This document shows, piece after piece, positions 34,947 to 42,591 of a stretch of DNA of 64,000 nt. Position 1 is the first letter of the stretch, and each line of letters starts with the position of its first letter. This DNA comes from Thermanaerosceptrum fracticalcis (GTDB lineage Bacteria > Bacillota > Peptococcia > DRI-13): NCBI RefSeq assembly GCF_000746025.2, contig NZ_CP045798.1:3579501-3643500 (forward strand), in the 5' to 3' direction. The notes beneath the pieces were generated by a model that saw only the letters and a program-made list of their open reading frames with translations, searched no databases and was not told where the DNA came from. Both the position numbers and the translations under genes were made by a program.

Positions 34947-35945
34947 TTAAACAATTGCCCGGCAAATGGCTTCCGTAAATTCCCGGGTGCTGCTTGACCC
35001 TCCCAGGTCACGGGTTAAAGCGATTTTTTCTTCTATGACCTGCTCTATTCCCCTGCGGATTTTCTCGGCGGCAGTCGTTTCTCCCAATTGGTCCAGGAGC
35101 ATGGCCGCACAAAGCATGAGGGCAGTGGGATTGGCTATTCCTTTACCCGCGATATCAGGGGCACTTCCATGTACAGCTTCAAAGACGGCTCCTTCCGTAC
35201 CGATGTTGGCACCGGGCACCAGGCCCAGACCCCCCACCAGACCTGCACACAAGTCGGAGACGATATCGCCGTAGAGGTTGGGGAGTACTAGAACATCGTA
35301 TTTATGGGGGGCAAGCACCAGATCCATACACAGGGCGTCAATAATCCTGTCGGAGAATTCAATGTCGGGGTAATCCCGGGCTGCTGCCTGGCAGGTATTG
35401 AGAAATAAACCGTCGCTTAGTTTGAGGATATTTGCTTTATGAACTGCGGTAACTTTCTTACGCCGATGTTCCAGGGCATACTGGAAGGCAAAACGGGCAA
35501 TCCTGTTGCTTGCCTCTTTAGTAATTATTTTTACGGCCTCGGCTGCCACATTACCGATATTATGTTCTACTCCGGCGTAAAGGTCTTCCGTATTTTCTCT
35601 GACTACTACTAAATCAACGGAAGAGAAGGGAGAGGGGATACCCGGAAAGCTTTTTACAGGACGGAGATTGGCGTATAGATTTAAGGCCTGGCGCAGCCCC
35701 ACATTCACACTGCGAAAACCCTTTCCTACGGGAGTAGTGACAGGACCTTTGAGGGCAAATTTATTCTTCTTTACTGAAGCAATGGCCTCATCAGGCAGGG
35801 GTGTACCGTATTTCTCCAGGGCTGTTATCCCCATGTCTGCTATTTCCCAGTTTATTTTTATCCCGGCTGCGGCAATAACCTCTACGGCGGCAGCGGTAAC
35901 TTCCGGACCGATGCCGTCGCCAGGGATGAGTGTTACGGTATGCAT
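34947..35945 (-). CDS. NAD-type isocitrate dehydrogenase (isocitrate/isopropylmalate family)
   Basis: Beta-decarboxylating dehydrogenase, 332 aa. LIPGDGIGPEVT begins the fold. SVNVGLRQALNLYANLRP and VRENTEDLYAGVEH are the substrate-binding signatures of isocitrate (and homoisocitrate) dehydrogenases rather than 3-isopropylmalate enzymes. VHKANILKLSDGLF, NLYGDIVSDLCAGL and HGSAPDIAGKGIANP (NAD site) complete it. Clustered with aconitase and a citrate/homocitrate-type synthase, it makes 2-oxoglutarate, or 2-oxoadipate if the pathway is homocitrate-based. Confidence 0.85.
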   Translation of the reverse strand: MHTVTLIPGDGIGPEVTAAAVEVIAAAGIKINWEIADMGITALEKYGTPLPDEAIASVKKNKFALKGPVTTPVGKGFRSVNVGLRQALNLYANLRPVKSFPGIPSPFSSVDLVVVRENTEDLYAGVEHNIGNVAAEAVKIITKEASNRIARFAFQYALEHRRKKVTAVHKANILKLSDGLFLNTCQAAARDYPDIEFSDRIIDALCMDLVLAPHKYDVLVLPNLYGDIVSDLCAGLVGGLGLVPGANIGTEGAVFEAVHGSAPDIAGKGIANPTALMLCAAMLLDQLGETTAAEKIRRGIEQVIEEKIALTRDLGGSSSTREFTEAICRAIV

Positions 35946-35957
35946 AAGATGGCTCCT

Positions 35958-36158
35958 TTCGTGTTAGTTGGTAGTTGGTAGTTGTTAGTTGGTGGTTGTT
36001 TTGTGACCGGTGACCAGTGATCAGAGAACGGGTACCCTGGACTTCGTACTCTTAAAACTGGACTCTGTATACTGGTCACCGGACTCCGGACAACGGTCAC
36101 TGATCACAAATACTGAAAGTCGGATGTCGGAAATCGGAAAGTGGATTGTCGAAGCAAA
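35958..36158. repeat. Degenerate word-repeat block between acn and idh
   Basis: GTTGGTAGTTGGTAGTTG words, then GTGACCGGTGACCAGTGATC, CTGGACTCTGTATACTGGTC, CCGGACTCCGGACAACGG and GTCGGATGTCGGAAATCGG words. No gene. It interrupts an otherwise tight minus-strand cluster. Confidence 0.7.
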
Positions 36159-38084
36159 TCAGTGTGCCGTCCCTTTGGTATATGGCAGCAGCCCGCCAGC
36201 CAGGAGGATATGCCTCAAGCGCTCAGATACATCCAGTCTTACCTTGAAAGAGAAATTCTGGGTTATATTTTTAACTGCTATTGTATTACCGCTAAGAACC
36301 TGGTTATGCAGGTCATCTATCACCAGTTCATCTTCCAGGGAAATGCGCTCATAATCTTCCTTATGGACAAAGGTCAGGGGTAAGATCCCGGAGTTAATGA
36401 GGTTAGCCATGTGAATGCGGGCAAAGGAGAGAGCGATGACTCCCTTGATACCCAGGTAGAGGGGGACCAGGGCGGCGTGTTCCCTGCTGGAACCCTGGCC
36501 ATAGTTTTCACCGGCTACGAGGAAGCCTCCCTTAAAGTTACGCGCCCGGTTGGGAAACTCTTTGTCCACGGGGGTGAGGCAGTGGTCAGAGAGGGCCGGG
36601 ATATTGGAACGGAGGGGTAAAAGCCAGGCAGGAGAGGGCATGATATGGTCCGTCGTGATATGGTCGCCCATTTTTAAGAGAACGCGTCCCTTGATGACTT
36701 CAGGGAGCCTGGTGTTCTGGGGAAAGGGTTTGATGTTGGGCCCCAAAATGACTTCCACTTCTTCCCCGGGACGGGCAGGCGGCACAATAAGATTGTCATT
36801 AATATGATACGAGAAGGGCATTTCTACGGAAACAGGGGGGTAACTGCGGGGGTCGGTGATATGGCCCGTAAGGGCTGAGATGGCTGCCACCTCAGGACTG
36901 CACAAATACACCTGGGCGCTGGCTGTCCCGCTTCTTCCCTGGTAGTTGCGGTTAAAGGTTCTTAAGGATACACCATCGGTAACAGGGGCCTGCCCCATGC
37001 CGATACAGGGGCCGCAGGCACATTCCAGAATCCGGGCTCCGGCCTGAATAAGGGAGCTTAAGACGCCATTTTCCGCCAGCATGGTAAAGACCTGTTTAGA
37101 TCCCGGGGCAATGACCAGGCTGACAGAGGGATGGACAGTATGGCCTTCCAGGATTTTGGCTACTTTCATCAAATCCATATAAGAGGAATTGGTACAACTG
37201 CCGATACAGACCTGATTCAGTTTGATATGTTCTACCGACTTCACGGGTACCACGTTATCGGGGCTGTGGGGACAGGCCACCAGGGGTTCCAGCTGGGAAA
37301 GATCAATGGTGACTTTCTCATCATAGCAGGCACCTTGATCCGGTAATAGTTCCCGCCAGTCTTCCACCCTGTTTTGGGCTTTAAGGAATTCGTAAGTCAC
37401 ATGGTCACTGGGAAAGATGGAGGTGGTTGCCCCTAATTCCGCGCCCATGTTGGCAATGGTAGCCCGTTCGGGAACGGAGAGAGAAGTGATCCCTTCACCG
37501 GTGTATTCAAAGATTTTTCCCACACCGCCCTTTACCGTGAGCCTGCGCAGTACTTCTAAAATGATGTCTTTGGCTGTAACCCAGGGGGGCAGTTTACCCA
37601 GGAGCTCAATGTTAACAATTTTGGGCATGGTCAGATAATAGGCACCGCCACCCATGGCTACGGCCACATCCAATCCCCCGGCGCCTATGGCCAGCATGCC
37701 AAGTCCGCCGCAGGTGGGGGTATGGCTGTCAGAACCCAGCAGGGTTTCGCCGGGTTTGCCGAAACGTTCCAGGTGGACTTGATGGCAGATGCCGTTGCCG
37801 GGGCGGGAGAAATAAATCCCATGTTTGGCGGCTACCGTCTGGATGTAGCGGTGGTCATCGGCGTTTTCAAAACCTACCTGCAGGGTATTATGGTCAATAT
37901 AGGCTACGGACCTTTTAGTCTTGACCTTGGGAAAACCCAGGGCCTGAAACTGGAGATAGGTCATGGTACCCGTTGTATCCTGGGTCAGGGTCTGGTCAAT
38001 TTTGAGTGCTATCTCTTCACCGGCCACAGGTTTTCCAGATAAAAGGTGCTGTTCAATAATTTTTACGGCAAGACTTTTGGACAT
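36159..38084 (-). CDS. Aconitate hydratase
   Basis: 4Fe-4S dehydratase, 641 aa, of the short mitochondrial-type/anaerobe aconitase group that also includes homoaconitase-like enzymes. Cluster ligands lie in IGSCTNSSYMD and CACGPCIGMGQ. Substrate and swivel-domain motifs are GSDSHTPTCGGLGMLAIGAGG, RSGTASAQVYL and GENYGQGSSREHAALVPLYLG (partial). Eleven bases after the synthase gene, so co-transcribed. Converts citrate to isocitrate, or homocitrate to homoisocitrate. Confidence 0.9.
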   Translation of the reverse strand: MSKSLAVKIIEQHLLSGKPVAGEEIALKIDQTLTQDTTGTMTYLQFQALGFPKVKTKRSVAYIDHNTLQVGFENADDHRYIQTVAAKHGIYFSRPGNGICHQVHLERFGKPGETLLGSDSHTPTCGGLGMLAIGAGGLDVAVAMGGGAYYLTMPKIVNIELLGKLPPWVTAKDIILEVLRRLTVKGGVGKIFEYTGEGITSLSVPERATIANMGAELGATTSIFPSDHVTYEFLKAQNRVEDWRELLPDQGACYDEKVTIDLSQLEPLVACPHSPDNVVPVKSVEHIKLNQVCIGSCTNSSYMDLMKVAKILEGHTVHPSVSLVIAPGSKQVFTMLAENGVLSSLIQAGARILECACGPCIGMGQAPVTDGVSLRTFNRNYQGRSGTASAQVYLCSPEVAAISALTGHITDPRSYPPVSVEMPFSYHINDNLIVPPARPGEEVEVILGPNIKPFPQNTRLPEVIKGRVLLKMGDHITTDHIMPSPAWLLPLRSNIPALSDHCLTPVDKEFPNRARNFKGGFLVAGENYGQGSSREHAALVPLYLGIKGVIALSFARIHMANLINSGILPLTFVHKEDYERISLEDELVIDDLHNQVLSGNTIAVKNITQNFSFKVRLDVSERLRHILLAGGLLPYTKGTAH

Positions 38085-38095
38085 GGGTTTCCCCC

Positions 38096-39232
38096 CTAAC
38101 CTTGATAGAGTTGGATCAGCTCCTTATCAAATAAGGGGCGTTTTAATTCCACGGCCAGTTTGCGGACTTTATTTAAGATCTCATTGGCTTTTTCATTGTC
38201 CAGTTCAATACCGAATTCACTGAATTTCTTAATAATAGAAGCTGATCCCGAGTGTTTTCCGATAATAATCTGGCGTACCAGTCCCACTTCCTCTGGTTCA
38301 AAGGCTTCGTAAGTCTTGGGATTTTTATAGGCGCCATCGGCATGGATGCCTGATTCGTGGGCAAACATATTGGAACCTACAATGGGCTTGCTGACATGCA
38401 GCTTACGGTTGGAGGCCTTGGCTACGTACTGGGATAACTCCAGGAATCCCTTGGTGTCCATAACGAGATTGTAACCCATGACGTGTTTCAGGGCCATGGC
38501 TACCTCCTCCAGGGCTGCGTTGCCGGCCCTTTCTCCCAGGCCGTTTACCGTAACCCCGGCATAGTTGGCGCCTGCTTTAATACCGGCCAGGGTGTTAGCT
38601 GTGGCCATGCCAAAATCGTTGTGAGTATGCATTTCAATATCGATATCCACTTTGTCCCTAAGAGTCTTTACTTTTTCATAAGTCGTGAAGGGCTCGAGGA
38701 CTCCGACGGTATCACAGTAGCGCAGGCGGTTAGCCCCGGCTTCTTTGGCTGTCTTGGCGAAAAGGACCAGGAAATCTTCATCAGAACGGGAGGCATCTTC
38801 GGCATTAACGGAAATGTACAGGCCGTGTTTCTTGGCAAATTCCACTGCCTTAACCATTTGCTCCAGGACGCGCTCACGGGTTGACTGGAGTTTATGTTTA
38901 ATATGAATGTCGGAGGTAGAAATGGAAATGGCCACGGCGTCTACGCCGCAATCGATGGAGGATTCCAGGTCAGAAATTACAGCCCGGTTCCAGGCCATGA
39001 TACTGGATTTCAAGTTAGCCTTGACGATAGCCTTGAGGGCTTCTTTTTCGTCCCCGCCCATGACAGGTATCCCTGCTTCAATCTGATCAACGCCCAGGTC
39101 GGAGAGCATTTTGGCAATAGTGATTTTCTCCTGGTTAGCAAAAACCACACCGGCTGTTTGTTCACCGTCCCGTAATGTTGTGTCCACGATATAAACCTTC
39201 TTTTTTTCCTTGACTAATTCGGCAGCTGCCAT
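38096..39232 (-). CDS. Homocitrate synthase / Re-citrate synthase-like enzyme (NifV family)
   Basis: Acyltransferase of the isopropylmalate/homocitrate synthase superfamily, 378 aa. VDTTLRDGEQTAGVVF (catalytic Arg-Asp), EMHTHNDFGMA (metal His pair) and NGLGERAGNAALEEV are family motifs; GKHSGSASI closes the barrel. Joined to aconitase and isocitrate dehydrogenase it could be an anaerobe-type Re-citrate synthase that feeds 2-oxoglutarate synthesis, since such enzymes belong to this family, or a true homocitrate synthase. No nitrogenase genes are visible. ATG at 39232 follows GAGGTGA; a GTG three codons upstream lies in the ribosome site. Confidence 0.78.
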   Translation of the reverse strand: MAAAELVKEKKKVYIVDTTLRDGEQTAGVVFANQEKITIAKMLSDLGVDQIEAGIPVMGGDEKEALKAIVKANLKSSIMAWNRAVISDLESSIDCGVDAVAISISTSDIHIKHKLQSTRERVLEQMVKAVEFAKKHGLYISVNAEDASRSDEDFLVLFAKTAKEAGANRLRYCDTVGVLEPFTTYEKVKTLRDKVDIDIEMHTHNDFGMATANTLAGIKAGANYAGVTVNGLGERAGNAALEEVAMALKHVMGYNLVMDTKGFLELSQYVAKASNRKLHVSKPIVGSNMFAHESGIHADGAYKNPKTYEAFEPEEVGLVRQIIIGKHSGSASIIKKFSEFGIELDNEKANEILNKVRKLAVELKRPLFDKELIQLYQG

Positions 39233-39267
39233 ATAAATCACCTCTTGAATGTAAGTATATAAGTATC

Positions 39268-39295
39268 ATTGTATACAATAATACGTTTCATGCAA
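39268..39295 (-). promoter_or_regulatory. Promoter of the synthase-aconitase operon with ATTGTATACAAT operator
   Basis: Minus strand: TTGCAT, 16-base spacer, TACAAT. The perfect 12-base palindrome ATTGTATACAAT (39268-39279) overlaps the -10 box and resembles the palindrome at the gntR promoter. Confidence 0.62.
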
Positions 39296-39328
39296 CAGGT
39301 TTTATGAAAATATTATGTATACTTGGTG

Positions 39329-39357
39329 TTGAGCTTGTAAAAAAAATCACATATAAT
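39329..39357 (+). promoter_or_regulatory. Strong sigma-A promoter for a small RNA or leader
   Basis: TTGAGC, 17-base spacer, TATAAT; transcription would start near 39364, divergent to the synthase operon. Confidence 0.7.
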
Positions 39358-39363
39358 ATAAAC

Positions 39364-39534
39364 AGAAATACCTGACTGACCGGGAGATTGTCCTGGTGGA
39401 AGGGTAGGCATAAGTGAATAATTGTTCACCTGAATCCAAGGGATAGTCTGAGGAAATAGGGGTAAGCAATAACGTCCTAACACGAAAAGTATAGGCCCGT
39501 TTGTACCTATTTCCAGGTGCTGACGGGCCTTTTT
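39364..39534 (+). ncRNA. Candidate structured RNA or riboswitch-like leader
   Basis: About 170 nt from a strong promoter to a strong terminator. Hairpins visible: ACCGGGA / TCCTGGT (39379-39397 region), GTGAA / TTCAC (about 39414-39429) and the terminator AGGCCCGT ... ACGGGCCT (39493-39530) with inner GTACCT/AGGTGC pairing and TTTT. GGAAATAGG at 39452-39460 is complementary to CCTATTTCC at 39506-39514 inside the terminator, so an alternative, antiterminating fold is possible. I do not recognise a known class; 6S RNA is possible by size only. The hydrogenase maturation operon begins 340 bases downstream. Confidence 0.5.
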
Positions 39535-39860
39535 AGTTGGTAGTTGGTAGTTGTTAGTTGTTAGTTGTTAGTAACCGGCGCTTCCCGCTTACCGAAACCC
39601 GACATCCGATATCCGTTTTTCGATATCCCACGTCTTTTTTGGCGAATACAGCTTCGCCTCCCGATATCCGATATCACTTTTATACGACTTCCGATATCCG
39701 CTTTCCGATTTCCGAATTAATGTGTATTATCTTTGCAGCATTTGTTATTACTCTCGGAGTCGGTGTCGGATGTCGGTAGTCGGAAATCGAAAAGCGGAAT
39801 TCGGTTCACGGTTAACGGTTTCCGGACACCGGACACTGGTCACTGGTCACCAAAAAAGGG
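39535..39860. repeat. Longest degenerate word-repeat block
   Basis: TTGGTAGTTGGTAGTTGTTAG words, then CCGACATCCGATATCCG, TCGATATCCC, CCGATATCCGATATC and CGACTTCCGATATCCGC words on one strand, and GTCGGATGTCGGTAGTCGG, GGAAATCGAAAAGCGG on the other, so the two halves can pair. It closes with GGTTCACGGTTAACGG and CCGGACACTGGTCACTGGTCACC-type words (given in part). No gene. Confidence 0.75.
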
Positions 39861-39873
39861 AGGTCGTTAAGCA

Positions 39874-40131
39874 ATGGAAAAGAGAATTGGTGTGGTGGGC
39901 ATTGTTGTGGAGGATAGACAGCATGTGCCCAGGTTGAATCAAATTTTGAGTGAACATGGGGATTTGATTGTGGGCAGGATGGGAATACCCCGCAGAGGCT
40001 CTGTGAGTGTTATTGCTTTGATTGTGGAAGGGAGCAATGAGGAAGTTGGCGCTCTTACTGGCAAACTGGGAAGCCTGAAAGGGGTAAAAGTCCGTTCGGC
40101 CTTAACCAGTCATACTGTCGGGGAGGAATAG
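39874..40131 (+). CDS. TM1266-family iron-only hydrogenase system regulator
   Basis: Small ACT/NikR-C-like protein, 85 aa (GVVGIVVEDRQHVPRLNQIL, HGDLIVGRMGIPRRGSVSVI, LGSLKGVKVRSAL). The family is known as a putative regulator accompanying hydE/hydG/hydF. It has no DNA-binding domain, so ligand sensing or protein contact is more likely than direct DNA binding. First gene of the maturation operon; GGGAGG precedes the ATG and hydE follows after one base. Confidence 0.88.
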   Translation: MEKRIGVVGIVVEDRQHVPRLNQILSEHGDLIVGRMGIPRRGSVSVIALIVEGSNEEVGALTGKLGSLKGVKVRSALTSHTVGEE

Positions 40132-40132
40132 G

Positions 40133-41185
40133 ATGAGGAGCATTTTTATTGACACTTTAGCCAAGGCCCAGGCTCAAGAGGAACTGAATAAAGATGATCT
40201 TAAAGTCCTCCTGTCTGCTGATGGGGAAGAAGCTTCCTTATTATTCAAACATGCCGATGCCGTGAGGGAAAAATACCTGGGTAAGGAAGTTCATCTGCGG
40301 GGTATTATCGAATTGACAAATTACTGTAAGCAAAACTGTCATTACTGCGGGCTGCGCAGGGGAAACGAACAACTCTCACGCTACCGTTTAACTTACAGGG
40401 AGATTCTGACTACAGCGGAGCAAGCGGTGGCCCTGGGCTATAAAACCCTGGTTTTGCAGGGAGGAGAAGATTCGTATTTTTCCGCCCGGGATATCTATGA
40501 GCTGGTAAAAGAAATCAAAAAAATGGATGTGGCCGTGACCCTTTCCCTGGGGGAACACGACTTTGACACATACAAACTCTGGCGTGAGGCCGGATCAGAC
40601 CGCTACCTTATTAAGCATGAGACAGCAGATCCCCATTTATATGAACATCTTAGACCGGGGAAGAGACTAAAGCAGCGTTTGCAGTGTCAAAGCTGGTTGA
40701 AAGAGCTGGGGTATGAATTGGGTTCCGGGTGTATGGTTGGGCTGCCTGGACAAACCCTGGATACCTTAGCGGAAGACCTCCTGTTACTGAAAAAAATGGA
40801 TGTGGACATGGCAGGCATCGGTCCTTTCATCCCCCATCCCCAAACCCCTCTGGCTTCGGCCCAGCAGGGGACCCTGGAAATGACCTTAAAAATGGTGGCT
40901 CTGGCCCGCATTATCATGCCCCTGGTCCATTTGCCCGCCACTACGGCTCTGGGTACCATCCATCCTGAAGGACGGGAGAAGGCTCTCCAGGCTGGAGCCA
41001 ATGTGGTGATGCCTAATGTAAGTCCCTCGGAGTATAGAGCTTTGTATCAAATTTATCCCAATAAAATCTGTATCCGGGATGAACCGGTCCACTGCCGCAG
41101 TTGTATTACGGGGAAAATAAAAGCCTTAGGGCGGGTGGTGAGTACTACCCGGGGGCATAGTCCGAAAGGAGGAATTACACGTTGA
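40133..41185 (+). CDS. hydE: [FeFe]-hydrogenase maturase HydE
   Basis: Radical SAM enzyme, 350 aa, which processes the Fe(CO)2(CN)Cys synthon from HydG during H-cluster assembly. The SAM-cluster motif is C65-x3-C69-x2-C72 (CKQNCHYC), followed by GLRRGNEQLSRYRLT. LQGGEDSYF and GLPGQTLDTLAEDLL are typical of HydE. Stop overlaps the hydG TTG start (TTGA). Confidence 0.95.
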   Translation: MRSIFIDTLAKAQAQEELNKDDLKVLLSADGEEASLLFKHADAVREKYLGKEVHLRGIIELTNYCKQNCHYCGLRRGNEQLSRYRLTYREILTTAEQAVALGYKTLVLQGGEDSYFSARDIYELVKEIKKMDVAVTLSLGEHDFDTYKLWREAGSDRYLIKHETADPHLYEHLRPGKRLKQRLQCQSWLKELGYELGSGCMVGLPGQTLDTLAEDLLLLKKMDVDMAGIGPFIPHPQTPLASAQQGTLEMTLKMVALARIIMPLVHLPATTALGTIHPEGREKALQAGANVVMPNVSPSEYRALYQIYPNKICIRDEPVHCRSCITGKIKALGRVVSTTRGHSPKGGITR

Positions 41186-42579
41186 AAACCGTTGATTTTA
41201 TCAAGGTGGAAGAGATCAATTTCCAGTTGGAGCAGGCTCAAAAAGCCACCGGGGAACAGGTGGAGGGCATTATTGCCAAAGCCCGGCAGGCCAGGGGCCT
41301 CACGCTCCAGGAAGCTGCTATACTTTTAGAAGTGTCCGATCCCAGACTGCAGGAACAAATTTTCCGTGCAGCCAAAGAAATCAAAGAAAAAATTTATGGC
41401 AAACGCATCGTCATTTTCGCCCCTTTATATTTAAGCAATTACTGTGTCAACAACTGTCTTTACTGCGGCTACCGTCATGATAATGAGATAAGCCGCAGGA
41501 GGCTGTCGCCCCAGGAAATAGTTGAAGAAGTAAAAATATTGGAAAGAATGGGACATAAACGGCTAGCCATTGAGGCCGGTGAAGACCCGGTCAATTGTCC
41601 CCTTGACTATGTGCTGGAAGCCATGCAAACCATCTATGATACTACAGAAGAAAAGGGGAACATTCGCAGGGTAAATGTCAACATTGCGGCTACCGGTGTG
41701 GAGGAATACAGGAAGTTAAAGGAGGCAGGGATAGGAACCTATATCTTGTTCCAGGAAACCTACCACCCTGAGACTTACCGGATGATGCATCCAGCCGGGC
41801 CTAAAGCGTCATATTACTATCACACTACAGCTATGGACAGGGCTATGGAAGCCGGTATTGATGATGTGGGTTTTGGTGTACTGTTTGGCCTCTATCATTA
41901 CAAATTTGAGGTGCTGGCCTTATTGCACCATGCGCAACATCTGGAAGAGGCTTTCGGTGTAGGGCCCCATACCATTTCCGTACCCAGGCTGAGACCGGCC
42001 ACGGGAGTAAGTTTAAACAATTTTCCCTATCTGGTAAGCGACCAAGATTTTAAGATGATTGTTGCGGTTTTAAGGCTGGCAGTCCCTTATACAGGTATCA
42101 TTCTTTCAACCAGGGAAGAAGCCCGGTTTCGTGATGAAGTTATAGCTTTGGGGGTATCCCAGATCAGCGCCGGTTCTTGTACGGGGGTGGGGGCCTATAA
42201 GGAAGAATACGGCCAGAAGTCGGCCCGTACCACTTCGCAATTTGAGGTGGGTGACCACCGGACACCCGATGATATCCTGGCCCAGTTGTGCTGTGACGGG
42301 TATCTGCCTAGCTACTGCACAGCCTGTTACCGTCAGGGCAGGACTGGCGACAGGTTCATGGAACTGGCTAAAACGGGGAGAATAGCCAATGTCTGTCAAC
42401 CCAATGCCATTTTAACTTTACAGGAATACTTGCTGGATTATGCCTCTCTGGCCACACGCAGGCTGGGAGAAGAAGCCATCCAAAAACACCTGGAACTCAT
42501 ACCTGATGAGAAAATAAGAAAGTTGACCCTTCAATACCTGGAAAGGATTAAGCAGGGCGAAAGGGATTTATATTTGTAA
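41182..42579 (+). CDS. hydG: [FeFe]-hydrogenase maturase HydG (tyrosine lyase)
   Basis: Radical SAM tyrosine lyase, 465 aa, that makes CO and CN- ligands for the H-cluster. SAM cluster C88-x3-C92-x2-C95 (CVNNCLYC). The C-terminal auxiliary cluster is C379-x2-C382-x22-C405 (CTAC ... ANVC), the HydG hallmark that separates it from ThiH. TTG start at 41182 with AAAGGAGGAATT upstream. Confidence 0.96.
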   Translation: MKTVDFIKVEEINFQLEQAQKATGEQVEGIIAKARQARGLTLQEAAILLEVSDPRLQEQIFRAAKEIKEKIYGKRIVIFAPLYLSNYCVNNCLYCGYRHDNEISRRRLSPQEIVEEVKILERMGHKRLAIEAGEDPVNCPLDYVLEAMQTIYDTTEEKGNIRRVNVNIAATGVEEYRKLKEAGIGTYILFQETYHPETYRMMHPAGPKASYYYHTTAMDRAMEAGIDDVGFGVLFGLYHYKFEVLALLHHAQHLEEAFGVGPHTISVPRLRPATGVSLNNFPYLVSDQDFKMIVAVLRLAVPYTGIILSTREEARFRDEVIALGVSQISAGSCTGVGAYKEEYGQKSARTTSQFEVGDHRTPDDILAQLCCDGYLPSYCTACYRQGRTGDRFMELAKTGRIANVCQPNAILTLQEYLLDYASLATRRLGEEAIQKHLELIPDEKIRKLTLQYLERIKQGERDLYL

Positions 42580-42591
42580 GGTGGCCTGGGA

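Noticed and set aside
39535-39860. CRISPR-like appearance of recurring words
   Set aside because: Words vary in sequence and spacing, there are no constant repeat-spacer units, and no cas genes are present.
39722-39937. 71-codon frame overlapping the TM1266 gene start
   Set aside because: It consists mostly of translated word repeats and is in a different frame from the regulator.
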